NCBI RefSeq assembly: GCF_011745365.1
Contig: NW_024468915.1
Span: forward strand, 1,590,653-1,654,652
Direction: 5' to 3'
Source: Cryphonectria parasitica EP155
Taxonomy: Eukaryota > Ascomycota > Sordariomycetes > Diaporthales > Cryphonectriaceae
Length of the DNA stretch: 64,000 nucleotides
In this document: in pieces, positions 1-9,254 of the stretch
Layout: each line of letters starts with the position of its first letter
Position numbering within the stretch: position 1 is the first letter of the stretch
Position numbers and translations under genes: made by a program
The notes under the pieces: model-generated
Told to the model about the DNA's origin: nothing
What the model saw: only the letters and a program-made list of their open reading frames with translations
The model's database searches: none

Positions 1-42
1 CTTTTTTTTCCCTTTCAGAAAATCCCTCAAGTTCTAAGAGCC

Positions 43-558
43 ATGTTGTCCCGCTTTCTGTGGAAGACTCCGGTCTATCAGAATACAGGTTCCACGGCCC
101 GAGATCATCTTGCCTCAGAGCGTACCTTTTTGGCCTGGATCAGGACGGGGCTTGGCTTCATCGCGCTGGGCATCGCCATTGAGCGGTTCTCCCAGCTGGA
201 CCTGAGGCAGCTGCTCAAGCCTCTGCGCCAGCAGCAGCAGCAGCAGCAGGGCCGGCAGTCTCTACCGTACAAGCCCGATCCCGAGGACGTCGAGCATGAG
301 CTCGAGAGAGAACAGTCCCAGGTCCTGGTCGGCACCCTGTTGGCCTTGGGATCGGGCTCGATAGTCTATGGGACGTCACGGTATTTCTCGAATCTCAAGC
401 TGTTGGAGAGGGGGCTCTTCAAGCCTGCCTACCATGGCTCGGCTTTTCTAGCAGCAGCAGTCGCAGGCCTGGCTGGTGGCGTGTATGGGTCTGCGCTCAG
501 GAGAACATGGGCAGAAAGAAAGGAGCGGAGAGAAATGGAGATGGGTGGTTCGCCATGA
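43..558 (+). CDS. DUF202 (YidH-type) small membrane protein
   Basis: A single-exon gene of 171 residues. The N-terminal half carries the DUF202 signature: ASERTFLAWIRTGLGFIALG (about residues 24-43) is the charged Arg-Thr motif leading into the first membrane helix. Two more hydrophobic stretches follow, near residues 95-110 and 130-150, giving the usual three-helix layout, and the tail is basic and charged. The loop between helices 1 and 2 holds seven consecutive glutamines encoded by pure CAG (229-249). DUF202 proteins are found in fungal vacuolar or plasma membranes and as a domain next to SPX in VTC proteins, but no reaction is established for stand-alone members. The start is the first ATG, and only 42 bases of leader are visible, so an upstream exon outside the window cannot be excluded. 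Confidence 0.8.
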   Translation: MLSRFLWKTPVYQNTGSTARDHLASERTFLAWIRTGLGFIALGIAIERFSQLDLRQLLKPLRQQQQQQQGRQSLPYKPDPEDVEHELEREQSQVLVGTLLALGSGSIVYGTSRYFSNLKLLERGLFKPAYHGSAFLAAAVAGLAGGVYGSALRRTWAERKERREMEMGGSP

Positions 559-1462
559 ACATATCCCACCCAAGAAGATACCAGGATCGATCTCGGCCAT
601 GACCACCACCCTACTGCGTCCAGGGATAGCCGATACAACGAACCATCCCATACGAACTCATTCCACAGGATCAGCCAATTCGGTCCTGTTTGGATGGTTT
701 GTCTCTTTAGCCCTATACATTACGCTTTGAGGTGGCTCATGGTTCTGAAAAAGTTTTTTTTTTCTCCCCCTTCTTCCCTCCCTAGTCAACGTTGCCCTTC
801 GGCAATACTCTGTCCTCCTCCGCGACTTCACTTTCTTGGTTCCCTTGGTCCCTCTATGTGTGTGCGTGTCTGTGTGTTGGCAATTTTGCCGGTTTTGGCT
901 CCCGGATAATATTGTGTTGGGCCGCAGATTGGACAATGTATCGCCAGTTCGGGGCGCACAAGGTTGCGCATCACTGGACTCACTCATCCACCCACTCAGG
1001 CGTCCTGGTAGACGGCTGGTGTCAGTTACTTTCGTTCCACGTGGTCCACTCAGCCATCGTCTGGAAGTTGTGTTGTGCTCTCCTTGATTTGATTTTACTT
1101 CCGAGAGTCAAGGGGGCTAGAAAGGGAGAACGAGGTGCCACCGTCAGTTCCTGAAGGGGGCCAAAGGGCCCAGCAAAAGCCTGTCTCACCCTGGGCTGGG
1201 CTCCATATACCAAGGGCCGGCCGCCTCAGCCGTGCGGCACTGGAATTCACATGCCTTTCTGGCGAGGCTGGCCTGGCACATTCTCATTCCTGTACTAGGC
1301 CAGCGGCAAGGCTGAAGAGACTCAAGGGCTGGGAACATAGGGTTCACTTACAAGATATCTAGGGGGGTCGCCGCCCATTCTACAAGAGATGCACAGCATG
1401 GTCTTGATGTTTTTTCAGGCCCGTCGTTCATCCCTTCATTTCTGAATCTTACTCAGCCCAAG
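559..1462. other. Intergenic: DUF202 3' end and chitinase promoter
   Basis: No supportable gene. The stretch holds pyrimidine-rich tracts (755-785, 815-850) and the presumed promoter of the chitinase gene starting at 1463. Short open frames here overlap in several frames and lack conserved features. Confidence 0.6.
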
Positions 1463-3410
1463 ATGGTTGTCAGAACAACTCTTTTCGCTGCGGCGCTCTG
1501 CATGAGGCTGGTCGCATGCACACCTCACATCTTTGAGCGAGACATGTACTGCATCGACACAATTACAACTACAGTAACGGTCACTTCCACAGCCACCGCT
1601 GATCCTCCTGTCTCTTCCGACCCAAGTGATCCTGCAGACCCTCCCGCTGACCCGCCCGCGAGTATTACGAGTGCCGGTGGTGAGTTCCAACTTTGCAGCC
1701 GGCTTCGAAGTCAGATTGTATCATTCTCGCTCTAACAGACATGGAATGAATATAGACCCTCCGTCAGATCCTATTACGGTGACAGTGGACCCAACGGTGA
1801 CAGTAGTTGTCACAAGCACTCTGGCCTCTGTCTCGACAGATATTATCTTGGAGACCGAAACAGTCACCCAGAGCCAAGCAGTCACATATACCTTTGTTCA
1901 GACGGTATACACCCAGGCTGATCCGCCATCACAGTCTACGGAAATTGTGACACAGACACATACCGACACTACCACAGTCACCGAGACTATCTCAGCCTCG
2001 CCTACAATACCTTTGTCCACAGGAGTTCCAGTGTCGCCTTTCAATCATCCTTACTTTCAGAATGCCACACAAGGAGCACCTCCCAGCAATTCCTCAAACT
2101 CTACTGGTACCGCGCCGTCGCCATTGCCGGGCACTGTCGTTCCATCGAATTTCACAAACTCCTCCGGCTATGAGAACACACTATATTTCGCAAATTGGTA
2201 AGTCCTCTTCAGCTTCACACACGATGACTGAGAAGCCAAAGAACTAATGCCTTAAAAAAGGGCAATATATGGTGCACAGTATCAGCCTCAGTCCCTCCCG
2301 GCGTCATCAGTCACCCGCATCCACTACGCATTTGCCGATATTGATAGCGAGGGCAATGTGGTATCCTCAGATACGTACGCAGATCTGGAGAAACACTATA
2401 CAACTGACTCTTGGAGCGACAATGGCACCAATGCCTATGGCTGCGTCAAGCAGCTCTATATCCTTAAGAAACAGAACCGTAACACGAAGGTTCTCCTCTC
2501 CGTCGGCGGCTGGACCTGGTCCTCCAAGTTCTCACCCATAGCTGCCGACCCGACAATGCGCCAAAACTTTGCCTCCAGCGCCGTTCAGCTCGTTACTGAC
2601 TGGGGGTTCGACGGCATCGACATCGATTGGGAGTTCAACGCGTATATTCCTGCCGCAGAGGATACTCAGAACATTGTGCTGCTCCTCCAGGCCGTCCGTA
2701 ACGCATTCAATGCCTGGTCAGCCTCACACGCCCCCGGGTACCACTTCCTCATTACCGTCGCTAGCCCCGCTGGCCCGGCTGTGTACAGCCTGTGGGACAT
2801 CCCCGCCATGGATCCATACGTCGACACCTGGAGCCTCATGGCCTACGACTACGCTGGCGCCTGGTCCAACGCAACTGGTCACGCCTCCAACATCTACTTC
2901 GATGCAGAGGACATGCCCGCCACGCCATACAGCACCGACCAGGCCGTCTCTGCCTATATCGCCGCTGGCGTCCACCCGTCTAAGATTGTCATGGGACTGC
3001 CCCTCTACGGGCGTTCCTTCGAGGGCACTCTCGGCTTGGGCGAGCCGTTTGACGGCGTCGGCAGCGGGGACGACCTCGGCACCGGCCAGTGGCGGTTTCG
3101 AGACCTGCCCCGGCCGGGCGCGACCGAGTTCTACGACCCTGTCGCCAAGGCGAGCTACAGCTACGACGAGGCGACGCAGGAGCTTATTAGCTACGACACT
3201 GTGCAGAGTGTCGATGAGAAGAGCGCGTACCTCAAGAGCAAAGGCCTGGGCGGGGCTATGTTCTGGGAGGCGAGCGACGACAAGAATGGGACGGAGAGCC
3301 TGGTTGTCGCCATGGCGGGCCAACTGGGGCGCCTGGATGCTGCACAGAACCTGCTGAATTATCCTACGAGTCAGTATGACAATATTCGGAACGGCATGCC
3401 TGGATCGTGA
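1463..3410 (+). CDS. Secreted GH18 chitinase with long Thr/Ser/Pro-rich N-terminus
   Basis: Three exons (1463-1679, 1756-2197, 2261-3410) join in frame to 602 residues. Both introns have GTGAGT/GTAAGT donors, and intron 1 has a CTAAC branch site. The first about 20 residues form a signal peptide (MVVRTTLFAAALCMRLVACT). Residues about 25-210 are low-complexity repeats of Thr, Val, Ser and Pro with several Asn-X-Ser/Thr sites. The GH18 barrel starts at YFANW (about 216). It shows the SVGGW strand, the catalytic DGIDIDWE box with proton donor Glu344, MAYDYAGAW, and a C-terminal GGAMFWEASDD. All catalytic landmarks are intact, so hydrolysis of chitin via a substrate-assisted mechanism is expected, outside the cell or in the wall. 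A spacer on the N-terminal side rather than the C-terminal side is unusual. The 3' end converges on RNA1. The family call is firm; the substrate (chitin versus related GlcNAc polymers) is inferred. Confidence 0.9.
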
Positions 3411-3901
3411 GAGAGTAGAGCAAGGCGGAGGGGAAAAGATGGTAATTTTTCTTCGGAGGTAATGGGGGATTGATGATTATGAGTCTCACAAGCATGAGTT
3501 CCTATCCATCTCATGAATAATGACTGGCATTTGGGTGGGAAAAAGAAGGAAGAAGAAAAGAGCAAAAAAAAAGACCCGGTAGCATTCGTTGCATATATTG
3601 TTGATGTATGCATTCCTGGGGGTATTGTTTCCCTTGTATTGAAGTTTTCTTTCCTATACTATTCACCTCGAGACGGGACCTATTTATCAACCTCGCTAGC
3701 CTCTTCTCTACATGCACCGTGCCTCCTCTTAACGAACCAAAGCACGCCATACACACACATGTCTCTGTCTCTCTCTTTCTCTATAAGAACTGGCGCCTAC
3801 CGGGAGGTTATTGTGTTTATTCGGGTATCGTCTATCCGCCCTTTGCCTGACCATGACCTTTTCTGCTCCATGGAAAACCTGAGAAGGCTTTATGGTCCGC
3901 C
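3411..3901. other. Convergent 3' intergenic region (chitinase / RNA1)
   Basis: Tail-to-tail spacer holding the 3' untranslated regions of both neighbours. Purine-rich (3535-3575) and CT-rich (3760-3785) tracts; no gene seen. Confidence 0.6.
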
Positions 3902-5247
3902 TCAGATGATCGTCTTCTCAAGTTGCTTCGCGAGATCATCCACCTCCGCATCCTTCTTCTGGATGACGGGCTCCTCCTGAGCCTCCTCGGCCTCCTTGAC
4001 CAGCTTCTCGGCCCTCTCCTCTGGCTCAATGTCCTCTTCCTCCTCCTCCTCCTCCTCTTCCTCTTCCTCATCGGAGTCTTCTCCTTCCAGGTCGCTCAAG
4101 GAATCCAGACCCCACTCGTCCTCGACCACGACGTCACCACCAAGCTTCTCCTTACGCTCCTCAAGGAGCTCCTGCAGTGCAAGAATGCTCTCATCCTCCT
4201 CCTCGAGCTTGTTGCCGTTCAGCTCAATCTTCTTCAGCGCAGGGAGAGCCTCTTTCGCGGCCTTGGCAATGCTGGACAGGCCCTTGGAGGTGATGTCGTT
4301 GTACTGAAGCCGCAATATCTCGAGATTCTTGTTCTTGCCCTGCCCGAGAGCGTCGCCCAGCAAGACGGCACCCTTGGCGCTCAGCAGCGAGTCGCCGACG
4401 CCAAGCTCCCTCAGCGAGACCCAGATGGGCGTGACCTTAGCAAGGGCCTTTGCGCCCAGGAGCGTAAACGTGTTGTCCTGTAGATCCAGGGTCACGAGGC
4501 CTGAAGCGTGGTTCAAACCCTCGCTCAGGAGGTGAGAGATGCCCTCCTGGCGGATGCCATTCTGCACCATCTTCACCTCCTTGATCTTGTTGTGCAGGCT
4601 GAAAGCCTTTGCCCACGCGGTCATGCTACCATTCTCCAGACGGTTGCGACCGCAGATGACGGTCTCGAGGTCGGGGACGGCCTGGCCCTCCTTGCGCGCC
4701 GCCTCCTTCTTTGCATGAAGCTCGCTGAGAGCGTCGGCGATCAGGATGCCAGCGTGGGGACCGAGGCCGTTGTTGTTCAGGTACAGGTGCTGCAGGGGGA
4801 CGTGGGCAGCAAGGAAAGCGACGAGGGGAGCCTGGGTGTTGAGCCCAAAGGCGTTGTCGTTCAGGTTGATTGTGTGGAGGTTTGGTAGGTTGAGAATCGA
4901 AGTAAGGAGGGAGGAGAGCGCTTCGGGAATCTCGTTCAGAAGACGGCCGGTGAAGATATCGGCGAGGTTTGCGACCTATTTCACGTTAGCAACGGGGCTT
5001 CTTCTTCACCTGAAGCGTCTCCCACCCGGGGTAGGGGAAAGAGAAGGCATACCTGTAGGGATTTCTTGGTAGACAGAACCTCACCCAGCCGCTGACAAGC
5101 ACCCACGCCGAGAGTATTGCCCAGAATGCGGACTTCCTCAATGTCGTCCATAGCCTTCAGCTCCGCAATGTGAGGCTCGAGGTCCTCTGCAGTGTCCAGC
5201 TTGAGGCCCTTTCCCTCGAGGGAGAACACCTTCTTTGACAGCGCCAT
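3902..5247 (-). CDS. RNA1: Ran GTPase-activating protein RanGAP1
   Basis: Two exons on the minus strand (5247-5053 and 4975-3902; intron of 77 bases with donor GTATGC and branch GCTAACG) give 422 residues. After MALSKKVFSLEGKGLKLDT comes a series of leucine-rich repeats of the RNA1 type, including ICGRNRLENGS near residues 172-182, a strongly conserved RanGAP segment, then LQDNTFTLLGAKALA and LQYNDITSKGLSSIA. The C-terminal about 70 residues are very acidic, with 12 consecutive Glu, followed by a charged helix. RanGAP stimulates GTP hydrolysis by Ran on the cytoplasmic side and sets the nuclear transport gradient. Length is close to the yeast protein, and the vertebrate SUMO-binding tail is absent, as is normal in fungi. 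The leader contains a 23-base A run. It shares a divergent promoter with the zinc-finger gene at 5993. Confidence 0.95.
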
Positions 5248-5992
5248 GGTTTCTTTTCTTCTTCTTTTTTTTTTTTTTTTTTTTTTTGACAAATGAGATA
5301 AAATGATGGCACAGATAAGAAAAAAACAGCAGGCGACAGCAGAGATGGAAGTGTATAGTGTAGTCAAGTCTGGAGAGAGTGTGTCTCTAGTCAAGAAGTT
5401 GGTGTCAAAGATGAACGAATGCCTTAATCTTGGTGGGGGAGGGGCAAATCCCACCTGCAGACAGCACAAAGGCAGTCAACAACAACAATAGCCACACCCT
5501 CCCACCTACCACGCACTGGCATTTCAGGGGTTGCCCCTGAACATTAGGGGTCGACCTGCAGATTGAGGCCCCTGTTCGACCTGCAGGGCCTCTGACAACT
5601 GTTGCCAGCCGCCCAATTCAACCGTCATTCAGCTGTCTAGCCTACACTCGGCTCCGGCTCCCTGCCATCCGTCCTTTGGAGCTAATCACTGACTTTACTG
5701 TTGCCGGACATAGGCGGTCGCGCCATGCCATGCCGAGTTGCAAAAGAGCATGTAGCTTGCATCCCCAACTCAGCTGTCATATCTACCCTTCTACCCACCG
5801 ACAGCAAGGCTCTGCAGCATCTTTCTTCATCGCTGTCTCTGGCTCAATCCACCCCCTTTGATCAGCTAAGCTACTTCATTCAGTCCCACCCGAAGACGAC
5901 CTTTTCTCGAGCGGGCGCATCAACTTGTCTGGCGTGCGGGCGCGATTCTCCCTCACGCCCTTCCTCGCAGCTTTTCGACAAGCCTCACAACA
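5248..5992. promoter_or_regulatory. Divergent promoter RNA1 / zinc-finger gene
   Basis: A 745-base head-to-head intergenic region. On the RNA1 side lies a homopolymer (5265-5287; A23 in the RNA1 leader). The middle has four copies of the AGGGG/CCCCT pentamer within 48 bases (5526-5573). No coding potential seen. Confidence 0.6.
5526..5573. promoter_or_regulatory. Cluster of four stress-response-element-like AGGGG sites
   Basis: AGGGG occurs at 5526-5530 and 5546-5550, and its complement CCCCT at 5534-5538 and 5569-5573. The first pair forms a perfect inverted repeat (CAGGGG-TTG-CCCCTG). AGGGG is the core site of Msn2/4-type zinc-finger activators (STRE) in yeasts and is used by related factors in filamentous fungi. 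That these copies act here is inferred. Confidence 0.4.
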
Positions 5993-7162
5993 ATGTCCGA
6001 TTCATCACTATCGTCGATGTCTTCCTCGGAGGCAGGCGATGAGTACGAGCACCCTACCCAAGATATTACGATAGATGATGTCGAGCAGCCCCCACCAAAG
6101 CGCCTCAAGCTTGGGGACGTGGGCTCTGCGACCCCGTCAGCTGTCGTCGCCGAGGCAGATCCAGAGCCTGAAGCCGAGCCGGAGGCCAAGGCTGGGCTCG
6201 ACGAGGATGACAACATCTCCATCTCTTCAGACTCCTCAGGCGATATTCCCAGTAGCCCTGCGAATGCGCGGCTGGAGGACGAGGATTTCCAGCCCCAGGT
6301 CACAGTATGCGCCTGGGAGGACTGTGGCGCTGGCGACCTGCGCACTATGGACAAACTGGTGAAGCACATACATGACGAGCATATCGAAGGCCGCCAGAAG
6401 AAGTACACATGCCAATGGGTAGGCTGTAGCAGACAGGGCGCAAACCACGCCAGTGGCTACGCGCTGAAGGCGCACATGCGTAGTCACACAAGGGAGAAGC
6501 CTTTCTTCTGCTACCTCCCAGGTAAGCTCTGCAGCACATTCTGCTTATCCCGCGGCGCCCCCTTTCTGACACCCCTAATCATAGAATGCGATAAATGCTT
6601 CACGAGATCCGACGCTTTGGCAAAACACATGCGGACCGTCCACGAGACCGAGGCCCTCCGACCCTCTGATCCGGTGCCAAAGAGTATGCAGGTTACCGGC
6701 GTCGCTCCGGCGGCCAAGTCTACGACGAAACTCAAAATCATCATCAGAACACCACAATCGCATGCTGCAGGACATGATGACACCGTTGAAGACGGAGTCA
6801 GCGGCGACGATACCCCGTCGGACCTTTACACCCAGCTTACTGAGAAAGATGGCTTTGCGGCACGAGAGCTCAAGATGCCTCTCAACGAGCTACATCGTGT
6901 TTGCAAGCACCAGGTCAAGTGGGCTGAGGAAGACGGTGAGAAGCTCAAACTGGAATGCAAGAAGTGGGAAGAGCTATACAGGCAAGCCTGGCTTGAGAAG
7001 GAGGTTCTCCTGTCCCAAATGATCAAGAGCGAGGTCGGCTGGCAAGAGCGACGTCGTGCCATACTATCCGGAGCCACCGATATTATCGTCAACGGAGGGT
7101 CTCCAGAAGCTGAGCCCACAGCCGCGCCTGTCACCAATGGAGAACGTTCGGCCGAGGAATAG
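5993..7162 (+). CDS. GLI/YY1-like C2H2 zinc-finger protein, INO80-subunit Iec1-like
   Basis: Two exons (5993-6521, 6585-7162) give 368 residues. An acidic, Ser-rich N-terminus (about 1-95) precedes three adjacent C2H2 fingers: CAWEDCG with HIHDEH, CQWVGCS with HMRSH, and a third beginning CYLPECDKCF and ending HMRTVH. The long two-Cys spacing of the first two fingers is typical of the GLI/Zic/YY1 group. The C-terminal half has a charged, probably coiled-coil segment rich in Lys, Glu and Trp (about 285-335). This arrangement resembles the fungal INO80 remodeller subunit Iec1. The DNA-binding fold is clear; the complex membership is inferred from architecture. The intron (63 bases, GTAAGC...ATAG) lies inside finger 3, is a multiple of three and has no stop, so its retention would insert 21 residues in frame. 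Confidence 0.75.
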   Translation: MSDSSLSSMSSSEAGDEYEHPTQDITIDDVEQPPPKRLKLGDVGSATPSAVVAEADPEPEAEPEAKAGLDEDDNISISSDSSGDIPSSPANARLEDEDFQPQVTVCAWEDCGAGDLRTMDKLVKHIHDEHIEGRQKKYTCQWVGCSRQGANHASGYALKAHMRSHTREKPFFCYLPGKLCSTFCLSRGAPFLTPLIIECDKCFTRSDALAKHMRTVHETEALRPSDPVPKSMQVTGVAPAAKSTTKLKIIIRTPQSHAAGHDDTVEDGVSGDDTPSDLYTQLTEKDGFAARELKMPLNELHRVCKHQVKWAEEDGEKLKLECKKWEELYRQAWLEKEVLLSQMIKSEVGWQERRRAILSGATDIIVNGGSPEAEPTAAPVTNGERSAEE

Positions 7163-7986
7163 GTTTCCAAACGAATCGCTTAGCAGCCGCACGTCTTTCG
7201 TCTTCCTCGGCTTCGACCAAGTGCAACAGTAGTCTCAATACCCGTCGATAACCCATTCCTCGCGCTCCCATGACCCGATTTCTCACACGGCACAACAAAC
7301 ATTAAGCAAGACAGGCTACCGGTATCGCGAACGAAGCCAGGACTGGGGCTTGAAGGGATTGAATCATAACACCGTGGTTTTTGAGGTGCATTTGGCAACT
7401 GCGCCAAGTAACGAGACAGATATAGGCCGCAAGGAACCGCACCGCCGAGACCAGCGAGAGGAACAGGACACCTAACCCCCCAAATTATCAGTATCTACGT
7501 TGTTATGGTTGCAACTCGCAGGAGAAATTTACTTCCACAAAGACACGCGGAGGTAATTATAGGGAGGGGCGGGGATGCTTGAGTTTTAGTTGACAGTCTT
7601 TGCTACTACGCACGCCTGAGCCTCCAATGCCAATGGTGACTCAGACTATAGGGAGCGGACGGCGGAATTCATGATTATGATATGGAATGTATTATTACAA
7701 CGGCATGGGGTGTTTGGAGAATTGGCATAATCAACGGGGCAACACGAGAGGGTTTGAGTTGTTTTCTAGCTCACTTATTTGGCCTTTGTTGTTCCGAGAC
7801 CGTGGACTACCGCGATTAAGAAGGAGCAAGTCCTCTAACAGGAACAAAAATAGGCGGTGAACTCCAGCTATATGCTTTACATGCTCATGAGTAGCAACAA
7901 TAAACCCATAACGCAGATCGTCGTTCTAAGCGCAAGCAGACCGTGCCTCACGCCGAGATTCTGCCTCTCCGTCCGCACACAAAATC
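7163..7986. other. Convergent intergenic region
   Basis: Tail-to-tail spacer after the zinc-finger gene and the membrane-protein gene. No gene, repeat or RNA signature seen; only short unsupported frames. Confidence 0.55.
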
Positions 7987-8725
7987 CTAGAGGTTTTTGC
8001 CCTTCTTCTTACTCGCCTCGGAGTTCTTGAACGGCCAGCCGCTCGTGCGCTTGTCGGCGCCTGTTCTCTTGGAGATGTGACCCTTGTCTCCCGCGAACAT
8101 CAAGCACCAAAGCCCAAAGGCGGCCAGGACGGCGGATCCCAAGGCGCCGAAGAAGTAGCCACCCGCGTCGCTCCCGTTGAACTTGTTGTAGCTGTAAAAT
8201 GCTTGGGAGGCATGGTAGAGTGTGGAGACGAAAATTACTGCGTTGGCATAAGGTGAGGCCGCGTCCGCTGGAGCTGTTAAAAAGAGGTCAGTCCTACCGA
8301 AATTATCTCTCCGCACAAAGAGAACTAGAGAAGGTCATGGTAAGTTAGTGGGGGGCTGGAAGGCACTCACTGTCGACAAGCGAGGTCAAGGGCAACGCTC
8401 CGGAGAGGGAGACCACGACGATGCCGAGGGTGAGCTGTGCTAAGCCTAACGACCGGGCAAAGTATTGTTCAGTGGCTACATACGATGCGCGCTAGTATCA
8501 GTAGGTGCGTTCTTTTTAATACTGGGCAATGGATACGTACGGTTCGCATGTTGGTAGTTTGGAGTGAGGAGCGAGGATATGAACGTCGGCCATACGATTA
8601 GAGGTACGGACTGGGCTGTGAGCCAGGCCAGAGTGGCAAAGCTATAAGCAGAGATGGCCTGGTGTAGAAATTAGCATATTACTGGTGAGGGTTTAGACAT
8701 GTGCGTTAGAATCGCTTACATCCAT
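7987..8725 (-). CDS. Small four-helix membrane protein, function unknown
   Basis: Four exons on the minus strand (8725-8720, 8658-8541, 8475-8371, 8273-7987) join in phase to 171 residues. The first exon is only six bases (Met-Asp). Four hydrophobic segments are visible: near residues 4-32 (starting AISAYSFATLAWLTAQSVPL), 52-72 (LGLAQLTLGIVVVSLSGALP), 85-100 (ANAVIFVSTLYHASQ) and 113-133 (FFGALGSAVLAAFGLWCLMF). The C-terminus is basic and Lys-rich (ends KKKGKNL), suggesting a cytosolic tail. I do not recognise a named family. Similar short hydrophobic proteins are common in ascomycete genomes. All three introns have good consensus sites, and the consistent phase supports a real gene. It is transcribed divergently from NAR1. 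Confidence 0.75.
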
Positions 8726-9254
8726 TGCGTTGAGTGTTGAGTGATAATATTCCAAGGGATGATTGACTGGTCTTGAACTTGTTGAGAATGGTTCCTTCGT
8801 GAGGCTGATGCTATTTGGGCCTCTCCATGGCGGTAGAAACAAGGGCCTAGCTTGGACGGTACGTCACCCTCACGCCCTACAACACCTGATTGGCCGATGC
8901 AGGATGGCGAGCTATCTAGCAGGGATCATCCTGACACCCCTCGCCACTGCCGATTTCGCTCGAATTTTGGAACCTATCCAGAAGTCGTATTTCCAATCAT
9001 GGACAGCGCAAAAACATACACTGCCATCTTCATTATATTATATACGTCTCTTCAAGATCTTTTTATGAAAGAGGCTCTCGAACTTGTGCTGACATTCGTG
9101 GTACATTGTCACATCCGTTTGATGGCATAGTACAAAGACTTATCCTCTCATATTTTCCCCTCCCCCTCCTACCCTTGCCACGCGCGAGGCGGCCCTCCAA
9201 TCTTCGACTGTCCTCACCAACCGAGCGCTTGGGACACAAGCCAGCGCCGCCATC
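8726..9254. promoter_or_regulatory. Divergent promoter membrane protein / NAR1
   Basis: A 529-base head-to-head spacer. CT-rich leader immediately before NAR1 (9145-9180). No recognised binding-site cluster. Confidence 0.5.

Noticed and set aside
2724..3323. 199-codon minus-strand frame opposite the chitinase
   Set aside because: Shadow of the chitinase exon 3.
5550..5590. GTCGACCTGCAG, identical to a cloning-vector polylinker segment, and a second TTCGACCTGCAG nearby
   Set aside because: Only 12 bases match and the flanks are not vector-like; the repeat is better explained by the local inverted-repeat promoter structure.
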